A stretch of 64,000 nt of DNA, taken from the NCBI GenBank assembly GCA_963842335.1, contig CAWJGF010000022.1:35142-99141 (forward strand). Direction: 5' to 3'. This stretch comes from PALSA-600 sp963842335. GTDB lineage: Bacteria > Actinomycetota > Thermoleophilia > Gaiellales > Gaiellaceae. Positions 1 through 8,253 of this stretch are shown in pieces (the first letter of the stretch is position 1; the number at the start of each line of letters is the position of its first letter). The notes beneath the pieces are model-generated. The model had not been told where the DNA came from and searched no databases. It was given only the letters and a program-made list of their open reading frames with translations. The translations under genes and the position numbers were made by a program.

Positions 1-1
1 C

Positions 2-781
2 CCGCACCTCACCGTGCGCCAGAACGTCGCGTATGCCGGCAAGGAACGCGCGGACGAATACCTCGAGCGGTTTCGGATCTCACACCTCGCGGCTGCGCAC
101 CCGGGCGCGCTTTCCGGCGGCGAGCGCCAGCGCGTTGCCCTCGCTCGGTCGCTCGCACGCGCGCCCGGAGTGATCCTGCTCGACGAGCCGCTCTCCGCGC
201 TCGACGCACACACAAAGGGCACGGTTCGCGCGGAGCTGCAGGAGTTGCTACGCGAGCTTGCGCTTCCGACCATCCTCGTCACCCACGACTTCGAGGACGC
301 CGCAGCGCTCGCGGACCAGGTCGGCGTCATCGTCGACGGGCGTCTGCGCCAGTTCGCAACGCCGGCCGACCTGGTCGAAAGGCCGAGGGACGCCTATGTC
401 GCCTCGTTCACCGGAGCCAACCTGCTCCGCGGCAGCGCGCGCCGGATCGACGACGACATGACGCTCGTGCAGCTCGAGACGGGCGAGCTCGTCTACTCGA
501 CCGAGTGGGGAGAGGGAGACGTCGGCGTCGTCGTCTATCCATGGGAGGTCTCGATCGGGCGCCTCCACGAGCAGCGCTCGGCACGTACGGGATCCGCGCT
601 GAACCTGATCGAGGGAGAGATCCGCTCCGTGGTTGAGATCGGCAATCGGGTTCGTGTTCGGGTCGGGCCGATCACCGCTGAGGTGACCGCGTCGTCCGCC
701 GACAGGCTCGAGCTCGCCCGCGGCGGCACGGCGGTCGCAACCTTCAAGGCGACCGGCACGCGGCTCGTCCCACTCGCCTGA
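2..781 (+). CDS. modC: ABC transporter ATP-binding protein, molybdate/tungstate type, 5' end outside window
   Basis: The reading frame is already open at the window edge; the first visible residues PHLTVRQNVAYA match the Q-loop region of importer ATPases, so Walker A lies upstream and is not seen. Present are the signature LSGGERQRVALARSLA, Walker B VILLDEPLSALD and the switch His in LVTHDFEDA. The C-terminal ~65 residues (INL..AEVTASSADRLEL..FKATGTRLV) form a Mop/TOBE-like oxyanion-binding domain, which is typical of ModC and WtpC rather than sugar importers. It would energise uptake of molybdate or tungstate together with permease and binding protein encoded upstream of the window. The choice between molybdate, tungstate and sulfate cannot be settled here. 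Confidence 0.85.
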   Translation, partial: PHLTVRQNVAYAGKERADEYLERFRISHLAAAHPGALSGGERQRVALARSLARAPGVILLDEPLSALDAHTKGTVRAELQELLRELALPTILVTHDFEDAAALADQVGVIVDGRLRQFATPADLVERPRDAYVASFTGANLLRGSARRIDDDMTLVQLETGELVYSTEWGEGDVGVVVYPWEVSIGRLHEQRSARTGSALNLIEGEIRSVVEIGNRVRVRVGPITAEVTASSADRLELARGGTAVATFKATGTRLVPLA

Positions 782-883
782 GCCTCAGCAACCGATTCTC
801 AGCGAACTCTCTGCTCGCTCGCACGCCGCTCCAACCCGCGCCCGCGACCGTGGAGACGTCAACCTCTACGAAGGGAGCAAGAA

Positions 884-1306
884 ATGACTACCTCGGTGAA
901 CGGCAAGCGGCGCTCATACCGCCACGTGCTCGTCAGCGCTGCGGTCGCACTCGGCGTCGCGTTCGGCAGTTATGGCATCGCGAGCGCGGCGAGTGGTGCG
1001 GGGTCGAGCACCACGACGAACTCCGCGCCCGCGCAGACCAACACGGCGCCCGGAGCACCACCGGGTGCGAGCGCGTCGAATCCCTGGGGCAATCAGCGCA
1101 GCGACGAGACCCTGCTCACGGGTGACGCGCTCGCCAAGGTGAAGGCGATCGCGCTCGACAAGGTCCAGGGCGGGACGATCGTCCGGGTGGAGACCGACGC
1201 CGACGGCCACGCCGCCTACGAGGCGCACGTGGTGAAGGCCGACGGATCGCCGGTGACGGTGTATGTCGACAAGGACTTCACGTTCGTCAGCGTCGAGACG
1301 CGCTGA
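884..1306 (+). CDS. Secreted PepSY-like protein
   Basis: 140 residues. A cationic N-terminus (KRRSYRH) and a hydrophobic stretch ending in ASAAS make a signal peptide, followed by a low-complexity Ser/Thr/Ala/Pro linker (about residues 42-75). The folded C-terminal part, with IVRVETDADGHAAYEAHVVK and VTVYVDKDF, resembles a PepSY domain, a family of small extracytoplasmic domains often thought to bind or inhibit proteases. The start is fixed by a good Shine-Dalgarno, AAGGGAG, about 8 nt before ATG. It is a stand-alone gene bounded by a strong terminator. Family assignment is by pattern only. Confidence 0.7.
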   Translation: MTTSVNGKRRSYRHVLVSAAVALGVAFGSYGIASAASGAGSSTTTNSAPAQTNTAPGAPPGASASNPWGNQRSDETLLTGDALAKVKAIALDKVQGGTIVRVETDADGHAAYEAHVVKADGSPVTVYVDKDFTFVSVETR

Positions 1307-1322
1307 GCCATCAACGTGGTGT

Positions 1323-1349
1323 GGGGGGCCGGCGAGTCGCCGGCCCCCC
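1323..1349. terminator. Bidirectional hairpin terminator
   Basis: A perfect 13-bp inverted repeat (GGGGGGCCGGCGA, one base, then its complement) fills the 44-nt gap between two convergent genes. There is no T tract on either strand, so it is an extremely stable GC-only structure; it likely ends transcription from both sides. Confidence 0.75.
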
Positions 1350-1350
1350 G

Positions 1351-4110
1351 CTATGTCCTCAGCGGCTCGGCTGTCGTCTCCGCGGTCTTCAACGCTGCGC
1401 TGAGCGCCTCACGCGAGTTGATGTCGAGCTTGCGATAGATATGTCGCAGGTGGTACTCGACGGTCTTCGGGCTCAAGAAGAGCGTTGCAGCAGCCTCGCG
1501 TGTGGTGCGTCCTTCGGAAAGCAGGAGGCCGATCTGGAGCTCCTGAGGAGTGAGTGCGTCGACCGTGCTCGCGTCGCGGCGACGCGCCGTCTCACCCGTC
1601 GCCGCAAGCTCCGCGGTTGCCTGCTCGGCCCACGGCTCGGCTCCGATCCGGTCGAAGAGCTCGATTGCGGCGCGCAGTTCTCCCCGTGCACGAACACGCT
1701 GCCGGGCCCGGCGTAGACGCGCACCGTAGGCAAGCCGCGTCCTCGCGATCTCGAACACGTCGTCGGTCGGCTCGTGGAGCCTCAGCGCTTCCTCGAAGCA
1801 CTCCACGATCTCGCCGGGGGCGGCCAGGAGGCCACGGGAGCGGTGCAGTCGCGCGAGCGCCCACGGTCTGTTCTTCTCATGTGCGCGGCGGGCGTAGGGC
1901 TCGAGGATCGCCAGTGCATCGTCTCGACGGCCGAGACGGAGATACGCATCGACCAGGTCCGGTGCAGGCCAGAGGTCGACGTCGGCGACTCTGAGCTCGT
2001 CGAGGAACGCCTGCTGCTCCTCGAAGTGCTCGACTGCTGCAGCCGCATCGCCACGCCCGAGCTCGAGCTCGCCGAGCGCGGCGATCGCCCACAGAGCCGA
2101 GGTCCCGAGCCCGAGCTCCGCGCAAATCTCGCGGGCAGCGCGAGCGTTCGCGATGCATTCGTCGGTCTTGCCGAGGCGTGCCTCGACACGTGCGAGGCCC
2201 GCGAGCGCCGCTGCGAGCTCTGAGGGTTGGCCCGTCTCGCGCGCGTGCCGGGCCGCTTCGTGGAAGTCGGCCTCGGCCGCCGCTGTTCGCCCGGTCGACA
2301 TCTCGTGCAGAGCGATGTGCAGCAGAAGGCGCGGCAGCACGCCGAGTGTCGTCTGAGCGCGGGCGGCCTCGATTGCCCGGTCGATCAGCGCTCGCCCGGC
2401 GTCGGCTTCGCGCAGCCAGAGATGGGGCATTGCGGCCCAGCCGAGCAGCAGAGGATCGCGCTGCATCTCGTCGGAGTTCTCGAAGACTTCAGCGGCCCGT
2501 TGGAGATGGACGGCGTTTCCGTCGACGTGGCCGGCGAGGATCCCGGCCATTCCCAGGAGAATCGACGTGAAGAACGCCGAGCGTTCGTCTTCGCCCGCAT
2601 CGATCGCGGCTGCGCGGTGCGCCGTCTCCAGCAGGCGCTCTGCGTCACCCGCGGAGAAGCACGCGTAGCCCGCCTCGGCGAGCATGGCGATCGCAAGCGC
2701 CGGATCGTCGTCGGCGGCGCTCAGCGCACCAGTCGTCAGCAACCCGTAGCTCGTCATCACCGGTTCGCTCCGCATCCCGACGTGCGCTCGGAGGTGATCG
2801 ATCCGGAGCGTGAGCCGACGGTCGGTCGAAGAGGTGTGGGCTTCGCCGAGCAGCGAGATCGCCCTTGGGCCGGCGCCGGCCAGCCAGGCGGAGTCTGCGG
2901 CGTCGTACAAGAGTTGGCCGCGGCGGTCGTCCGTGGTCGCGAGCTGAGCCGACCGCTCGAAAGCAGCTGCGGCGACGACGTAGGCGCTCCGGGCACGCGC
3001 GCGTGTACCTGCCTGCTCGAGCGCCGCCGAAGCGATGTCGTCGAGCCCGGTCGCTGCCGACGAGAGATGCCACGCACGACGGTCGATGTCACGATCCGGC
3101 AGCGCGTCGGCAAGAGCGCGATGCGCGAGCCGTCGCTCCGCTGAAGTCGCATCGCCGTAGACCGCCGACCGGGCGAGCGGGTGACGGAACTCGAGGGTCG
3201 CGCCCTCGCTCCGCACGAGACCGGTGCGTTCGGCCGCCGCGAGGTCGGCGGCAGTCAGCCCGAAACTCACCGCGGCACGGAGCAGAACGTCGAGCGCTCC
3301 GCCGTCATTCGCGGCCGCGAGCACGAGGAGCTGCCGAGTGCTGTCGGGTAGCGCCGACGACTGGCGCATGAAGGCGCGCGTGATGCTTGTCGAGACAGGC
3401 ACCGGGCCACTCCACGGCAGCTCGGCGAGGCGCGCAGCGTCGGGCGCCAGCTCGAGGAGAGCGAGCGGGTTACCGAGCGTCGAGCGATAGAGCCGCTCCG
3501 CGATCTCGGCGGAGACCGGCGCGCCCTCGCCGCCGAGCAGCTCAGCCGCGCTCTGCTCGTCGAGGCCCGCCAGGTGCAACGTCGGGAGATCCGCACCATC
3601 GAGCATTGACGGCTCGTTGTCCCGCGAGGTCAGGATGACCGCGATCGGGTCGGCGACGAGCCGTCGCACTGCGAACAGGAGCGCTTCGGCGCTCGAGCCG
3701 TCGAGCCAGTGCACGTCGTCGACGAGTACCAGCACCGGCAGGTCCTCGGCGTAGGCGGCCAGCAGGCTCAGTGTCGCCGCGCCGACGGCGAAGCGGTCTC
3801 GTGCCCGCGGCGGCCGAAGGGCGAGCGCGCCCCCGAGCGCATTCGACTGCGGCTTGGGGATCGCGTCGAGCGCCCCGAGCGCGGGCCGCAGCAACTCGAG
3901 CAGACCCCCGAACGGGACCTGCGCCTCCGACTCGATGCCGCGGGCTCGCAGCACGCGCATTCCGGTGGCGGCCGAGGCGGCGTGCTCCAGGAGGGCCGTC
4001 TTGCCGATCCCGGGCTCGCCGATGATTGCCAGCACAGCGCTCCGGCCCTCCCGCGCGCTTTGGAGCAACGCCTCGAGAGCGGTGGTCTCACGGTTGCGCC
4101 CGAGGAGCAC
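1351..4110 (-). CDS. Large ATP-binding LuxR-family transcriptional regulator (LAL type)
   Basis: 919 residues. The N-terminal AAA/NACHT-like ATPase has Walker A GEPGIGKT at residues 31-38 and Walker B VLVLVDDVHWLD near 126-137. A long helical, TPR-like middle (roughly 350-840) follows, and a LuxR-type helix-turn-helix closes the protein (LTPQELQIGLLLSEG..SPKTVEYHLRHIYRKL). This is the MalT/LAL architecture: nucleotide- and ligand-gated activators of single operons. The start is GTG with no clear Shine-Dalgarno. It is divergent from the methyltransferase at 4231 with a 120-nt shared gap, making that gene an obvious candidate target. The ligand is unknown. Confidence 0.9.
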   Translation of the reverse strand: MLLGRNRETTALEALLQSAREGRSAVLAIIGEPGIGKTALLEHAASAATGMRVLRARGIESEAQVPFGGLLELLRPALGALDAIPKPQSNALGGALALRPPRARDRFAVGAATLSLLAAYAEDLPVLVLVDDVHWLDGSSAEALLFAVRRLVADPIAVILTSRDNEPSMLDGADLPTLHLAGLDEQSAAELLGGEGAPVSAEIAERLYRSTLGNPLALLELAPDAARLAELPWSGPVPVSTSITRAFMRQSSALPDSTRQLLVLAAANDGGALDVLLRAAVSFGLTAADLAAAERTGLVRSEGATLEFRHPLARSAVYGDATSAERRLAHRALADALPDRDIDRRAWHLSSAATGLDDIASAALEQAGTRARARSAYVVAAAAFERSAQLATTDDRRGQLLYDAADSAWLAGAGPRAISLLGEAHTSSTDRRLTLRIDHLRAHVGMRSEPVMTSYGLLTTGALSAADDDPALAIAMLAEAGYACFSAGDAERLLETAHRAAAIDAGEDERSAFFTSILLGMAGILAGHVDGNAVHLQRAAEVFENSDEMQRDPLLLGWAAMPHLWLREADAGRALIDRAIEAARAQTTLGVLPRLLLHIALHEMSTGRTAAAEADFHEAARHARETGQPSELAAALAGLARVEARLGKTDECIANARAAREICAELGLGTSALWAIAALGELELGRGDAAAAVEHFEEQQAFLDELRVADVDLWPAPDLVDAYLRLGRRDDALAILEPYARRAHEKNRPWALARLHRSRGLLAAPGEIVECFEEALRLHEPTDDVFEIARTRLAYGARLRRARQRVRARGELRAAIELFDRIGAEPWAEQATAELAATGETARRRDASTVDALTPQELQIGLLLSEGRTTREAAATLFLSPKTVEYHLRHIYRKLDINSREALSAALKTAETTAEPLRT

Positions 4111-4230
4111 CTGATCGATTGTAGGAGCCTTCCGATGCCTTTTTTCGCGCTCAGGACCAGGTGGCCCCCGGAAGCGATCCCAGCGAGTCGTTCCCTACCG
4201 TCGCTCGAGACATCGACGGAGGAGGAGTAG

Positions 4231-5307
4231 ATGGCCACCATTGAACAGGCACCCCTCGACCCGGCCAAGCTGGAGGCATTCGTCTTCAGGGCCGTGGACG
4301 AGGTCGGCGCGACACTGAACGCCGCGCTCGTCGTGATGGGCGACAAGCTCGGTCTCTATCGCGCGATGGCGGGCGCCGGCCCACTCGACCCGGGTGAGAT
4401 CGCGCAGCGGGCCGGGGTTGCGGAGCGGTACGTGCGTGAATGGCTGAACGCGCAGGCCGCCGGCGGATTCGTCGAATACGACGCGGCGAGTGGCCGCTAC
4501 ACGCTGCCGCCCGAGCAGGCGAACGCTCTCACCGACGAGAACAGCCCCGCGTACCTCCCGGGCTTCTTTCAGATCGCGGTCGGCTCAGTGATCGACTCGC
4601 CGCGGATCACCGAGGCGGCTCGGAGCGGCGACGGAGTCGGCTGGCACGACCACGTCCATGACGTTCACGACGGTTGCGAGCGGTTCTTCCGTCCTGGCTA
4701 CAACGCCAATCTCGTCAGCTCCTGGTTGCCCGCACTCGACGGCGTCGTCGAGAAGCTCGAGCAGGGTGCGACTGTGGCTGACGTCGGCTGCGGCCACGGC
4801 TCGTCGACGATTCTCATGGCGCAGGCGTTTCCGAACTCGACGTTCGTGGGCGCGGACTATCACGAGGAAGGCATCGCAACCGCACGCGCGCGCGCCGAGG
4901 AGGCCGGCGTCGCCGATCGTGCCCGGTTTGAGGTTGCGCCGGCTGCGGGCTACAGCGGCAAGGGCTACGACCTCGTGACGATGTTCGACTGCCTCCACGA
5001 CATGGGCGACCCGATCGGAGCTGCACGCCACGTCCGAGACACCCTTGCGGCTGACGGCACGTGGATGATCGTCGAGCCCGCTGCGGGCGATCGCGTCGAG
5101 GACAACCTCAACCCGGTCGGGCGTGCCTACTACGGGTTCTCGACCCTGTTGTGCACACCTGCCTCGCTGTCGCAGGAGGTCGGGCTAGCGCTCGGCGCTC
5201 AGGCCGGCGAAGCCCGGCTGCGCGACATCGTCACCTCCGGCGGCTTTCAGCGGGTTCGCCGGGCGGCGGAGACGCCCTTCAACATGGTGCTCGAGGCGCG
5301 TCCCTGA
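4231..5307 (+). CDS. Class I SAM-dependent methyltransferase with N-terminal winged helix
   Basis: 358 residues. Residues ~25-100 form a winged-helix dimerisation domain (IAQRAGVAERYVREWLNAQAAGG), and the SAM-binding Rossmann domain begins at VADVGCGHGSS (motif I, ~182-192), with the acidic loop VGADYHEEG after it. This layout matches the Rv2258c-like family of actinobacterial methyltransferases, whose substrates are poorly known. The start is secured by GGAGGAGG 5 nt upstream of ATG. A -10-like TACCGT lies about 30 nt upstream. The next gene begins at or overlaps its stop codon, suggesting co-expression with the hydrolase-glycosyltransferase fusion. Confidence 0.85.
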   Translation: MATIEQAPLDPAKLEAFVFRAVDEVGATLNAALVVMGDKLGLYRAMAGAGPLDPGEIAQRAGVAERYVREWLNAQAAGGFVEYDAASGRYTLPPEQANALTDENSPAYLPGFFQIAVGSVIDSPRITEAARSGDGVGWHDHVHDVHDGCERFFRPGYNANLVSSWLPALDGVVEKLEQGATVADVGCGHGSSTILMAQAFPNSTFVGADYHEEGIATARARAEEAGVADRARFEVAPAAGYSGKGYDLVTMFDCLHDMGDPIGAARHVRDTLAADGTWMIVEPAAGDRVEDNLNPVGRAYYGFSTLLCTPASLSQEVGLALGAQAGEARLRDIVTSGGFQRVRRAAETPFNMVLEARP

Positions 5308-7370
5308 TTCGCGCGCGGGAGCCGGACGAGCACGGCTTCGTCGAACGCGACGGAGTTCGTGTCCACTGGGAGCGGTTCGGGTCGGGGGCCCGAACCGTTC
5401 TCTTCGTCCCCACGTGGTCGGTGGTGCACTCGCGCGTCTGGAAGGCTCAGGTGCCGTATCTCGCGCGTCACCATCGTGTGCTCACGTTCGACGGGCGCGG
5501 CAACGGGCTTTCCGACCGGCCGACCGAATCGTCGGCCTATGACGAGCGCGAGTTCGCCGCAGACGCGCTTGCGGTCCTCGACACAACCGGCACCGAGCGG
5601 GCGACGATCGTCTCACTTTCACTCGGTGCCCAGAGGGCTCTCCTGCTGGCGGCGGAGCATCCGGACCGTGTCGACGGGCTCGTCTTCATCGCTCCGACAC
5701 TCCCGCTCAGCGACCCGGTGAATGTCGCGGGCACCTTTGAGGACGTCCACGACACCTACGAGGGTTGGGGCAAGTACAACGCGAACCACTGGCGCAGCGA
5801 CTGGCACGACTTCCTGCAGTGGTTCTTCGGGACGGCATGCTTCACCGAGCCGCATTCAACGAAGCAGATCGAGGATTGTGTGCGGTGGGGGCTCGACACG
5901 ACCGGCGAGACGATCGTCACCGCCCAGTACGGCGAGCGCATTCCCGACCGGGAGTCGGTGCTCGAGCTCTGCGCGAGAGTGACGAGCCCGGTGCTCGTCA
6001 TTCACGGCGACGAGGACGCCGTGATCCCGCAGGAGCGAGGGCGGCGGTTGGCCGACGCGACGGGGGGCGCGTTCGTCTCGCTCGCCGGGTCCGGGCACTG
6101 CGCGCAGGCCCGCGACCCGGTCTCGGTCAACCTGCTGATCGACGAGTTCCTCGCCGAGCGACCGACTGGGGCTCGCCGTGTGAATGGCAGTGTGGGCACC
6201 GGGCGGCCCCCCCGCGTGCTCGTCGTGTCGAGCCCGATCGGGCTCGGCCACGCGCAGCGTGATCTCGCCGTCGTCACGGAGCTGCGCAAGCTGCGGCCGG
6301 AACTCGAGGTCGACTGGCTCGCCCAGCATCCCGTCACCGCCGTGCTCGAGGCGGCAGGCGAGCGGATTCACCCGGCATCGCAGCACCTTGCGAGCGAGTC
6401 GACCGCATTCGAGGCGCATGCACGTGAGCACGAGCTGCACGCGTTCCAGGCGTGGCGTGAGCTCGACGAGGTACTTGTCGCGAACTTCATGCTGTTCAAC
6501 GACGTCGTGCGCGAGGGAGCCTATGACCTCTGGCTCGGGGACGAGTCGTGGGAGGTCGACTTCTTCCTGCATGAGAATCCGCGTCTGAAGACCGCGCCCT
6601 ACGCGTTCCTCACCGACTTCGTCGGCTGGCTGCCGGTCGACGAATCGGAGGCCTGGCTGACGAGCGACTACAACGCCGAGAACATCGCGCACGTCGAAGG
6701 CAATCCGGGGCTGCGCGACGCCGCGATCTTCATCGGCGATCCCGAGGACATCGTGCCCGCGTCGTTCGGGCCGGGCCTCCCGGCGATCGGCGACTGGGTG
6801 CCAGAGCACTTCGACTTCTCGGGCTACGTCCTGGCCCCGCCGGCCGATGCCGCGCCACGCGCGGACGGGAGCCCGCCGCTGATCGTCGCGGCGGTCGGCG
6901 GATCGACGACCGGCATCCACCTCCTTCGCCGCATCGCCGCTGCCTTCGCGGAATTGCGGCTCGACACCGAGGCCGAACTGCTGGTCGTCTGCGGGCCGCG
7001 GATCGACCCGCGGGCGATCGCGCGACAGCCGGGGATGACCGTCGCGGGGTATGTCCACGATCTGCACCGCGTGCTCGCCGCATGCGATCTCGCGGTCGTC
7101 CAGGGTGGGCTGACGACGACGATGGAGCTCGTGGCGGGCCGCCGGCCGTTCATCTTCGTCCCTCTTCGCCGCCACTTCGAGCAGAACGGTCACGTCGCGC
7201 ACCGGCTACGCCGCTACGGAGCGCCGGAGCCGACGTCCTACGACGAGACCTCGCCGGGCGAGCTTGCAGCGCTGATGCGAGCCCGCCTTGGGGCGCCCGT
7301 CGAGTATCTCCCGGTGGCCCGCGACGGGGCCGCGCGGGCCGCTGCACTGATCGCACCGCTCATCGCCTGA
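5304..7370 (+). CDS. Fused alpha/beta-hydrolase and GT-B glycosyltransferase
   Basis: About 688 residues. The N-terminal half is an alpha/beta hydrolase: TFDGRGNGLSDRP loop, nucleophile elbow SLSLG (first Gly of GxSxG replaced by Ser), acid in HGDEDAVIP and His in GSGHCAQ. The C-terminal half, from RVLVVSSPIGLGHAQRDL, is a MurG/UGT-like GT-B fold ending with the sugar-nucleotide site VVQGGLTTTMELVAGRRPFI. Start is uncertain: recognisable homology begins right after the methyltransferase stop (TGA 5305-5307), where only CTG 5304 or ATT 5307 are available; in-frame GTG codons at 5061 and 5151 would give an implausible overlap of 150-250 nt. Possible job: making and trimming a glycosylated lipid or secondary metabolite; substrate unknown. 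Confidence 0.8.
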   Translation: MIRAREPDEHGFVERDGVRVHWERFGSGARTVLFVPTWSVVHSRVWKAQVPYLARHHRVLTFDGRGNGLSDRPTESSAYDEREFAADALAVLDTTGTERATIVSLSLGAQRALLLAAEHPDRVDGLVFIAPTLPLSDPVNVAGTFEDVHDTYEGWGKYNANHWRSDWHDFLQWFFGTACFTEPHSTKQIEDCVRWGLDTTGETIVTAQYGERIPDRESVLELCARVTSPVLVIHGDEDAVIPQERGRRLADATGGAFVSLAGSGHCAQARDPVSVNLLIDEFLAERPTGARRVNGSVGTGRPPRVLVVSSPIGLGHAQRDLAVVTELRKLRPELEVDWLAQHPVTAVLEAAGERIHPASQHLASESTAFEAHAREHELHAFQAWRELDEVLVANFMLFNDVVREGAYDLWLGDESWEVDFFLHENPRLKTAPYAFLTDFVGWLPVDESEAWLTSDYNAENIAHVEGNPGLRDAAIFIGDPEDIVPASFGPGLPAIGDWVPEHFDFSGYVLAPPADAAPRADGSPPLIVAAVGGSTTGIHLLRRIAAAFAELRLDTEAELLVVCGPRIDPRAIARQPGMTVAGYVHDLHRVLAACDLAVVQGGLTTTMELVAGRRPFIFVPLRRHFEQNGHVAHRLRRYGAPEPTSYDETSPGELAALMRARLGAPVEYLPVARDGAARAAALIAPLIA

Positions 7371-7386
7371 GCCACGGTCCGGGTCA

Positions 7387-7392
7387 TAGGAT
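7387..7392 (+). promoter_or_regulatory. -10 box TAGGAT of a leaderless gene
   Basis: TAGGAT lies 8 nt before the GTG of the following GNAT gene and no Shine-Dalgarno is present, so transcription would begin at or next to the start codon. Confidence 0.45.
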
Positions 7393-7400
7393 CGCGCCAC

Positions 7401-8120
7401 GTGACACACGACGTGAAACCGATGCCTGGGCTCGAGCACCTTCCGTTTGCGGAAGTGTGGTTCCGCTCGATCGACGGCCCGGGCTGGCGTCAGGCGTCCG
7501 CCGCGGCCCGCGCACTCGGAAAGAGCGGGCTCGAGGTCTGGACGACGACGGAGACGCCGGAGGTCGTGGCCTTTCTCGAGCAGCGCAGCTACGACGAGGT
7601 GCGCCGCTACGTCGTCTCGGAGCTGGATGTCTCGGCGGCGGCCGATCCCGGCCCTCCGGGCATGACGATCGTCACGTTCGCCGAGCGCCCCGAGCTCGCT
7701 CCGGCGCTCTTCGAGATCGCACGCGAGTCCTATCCCGACCAGCCCGGCCGGTCGGAGCAACTGATCGAGTGCTTCGGGTCGTGGCGCCACTGGGGCCTCG
7801 ACGGGCACCCACCCGACGCGTACTTCATCGCACTCACAGGCGACGTGGTGCTGGGCTACGGGCTGCTCGACCTCGACGGCCTGACGGGGCACCACGCCTT
7901 CACTGCCGTCGCCCGCGCCGCGCGAGGGCACGGCGTCGCGAGCGCGATCAAGCGCGCGCAGATCTCCTGGGCGAAAGAACACGGATTGCTCGTCCTCCGA
8001 ACCGCCAACGAGACGCGCCTCTCCGGGATGCTCGCGCTGAACCGACGGCTTGGTTACCGGCCGCTCTACGACGAGATCGTCTTGCGCGGTCCGGTCGCCG
8101 CGGTAGAGTCAGCACCATGA
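7401..8120 (+). CDS. GNAT family N-acetyltransferase, two-domain
   Basis: 239 residues. The C-terminal half carries the GNAT core: VARAARGHGVASAIKRAQISWA is the acetyl-CoA pyrophosphate loop (R/Q-x-x-G-x-G/A form) and ETRLSGMLALNRRLGYRPLY the final strand-helix. The N-terminal ~85 residues look like a degenerate second GNAT half. GTG start without Shine-Dalgarno, preceded by TAGGAT, suggests a leaderless transcript. Its TGA overlaps the ATG of the next small gene by 4 nt. Substrate unknown. Confidence 0.8.
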   Translation: MTHDVKPMPGLEHLPFAEVWFRSIDGPGWRQASAAARALGKSGLEVWTTTETPEVVAFLEQRSYDEVRRYVVSELDVSAAADPGPPGMTIVTFAERPELAPALFEIARESYPDQPGRSEQLIECFGSWRHWGLDGHPPDAYFIALTGDVVLGYGLLDLDGLTGHHAFTAVARAARGHGVASAIKRAQISWAKEHGLLVLRTANETRLSGMLALNRRLGYRPLYDEIVLRGPVAAVESAP

Positions 8121-8227
8121 AGGGTCAGCAGAAACCGAAAAAGGGCCAGAAAAAGGCCCCGCAGAAGACGCTGAAGGAAAAGCGCGCCGACAAGCGCGCG
8201 TCCGAGAAGACCACTCGCGGTATCTGA
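8117..8227 (+). CDS. Small Lys-rich basic protein, 36 residues
   Basis: MKGQQKPKKGQKKAPQ begins a 36-residue protein that is about one third lysine and has no hydrophobic core, so it is probably disordered and nucleic-acid or ribosome binding. Its ATG overlaps the stop of the upstream acetyltransferase (ATGA), arguing for coupled translation; in addition TAGAGT sits 7 nt before the ATG, compatible with its own leaderless transcript. Codon use is high-GC at third positions. No function is assigned. Confidence 0.55.
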   Translation: MKGQQKPKKGQKKAPQKTLKEKRADKRASEKTTRGI

Positions 8228-8240
8228 GCCCTCGCGGCGT

Positions 8241-8246
8241 TAGGCT
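8241..8246 (+). promoter_or_regulatory. -10 box TAGGCT of a leaderless gene
   Basis: TAGGCT sits 7 nt before the ATG of the ferritin-like gene, which has no Shine-Dalgarno. Confidence 0.4.
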
Positions 8247-8253
8247 TCCGGCC

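Noticed and set aside
5856..7202. 448-codon minus-strand frame under the hydrolase-glycosyltransferase gene
   Set aside because: Antisense shadow without recognisable motifs; the plus-strand frame has full catalytic motifs.
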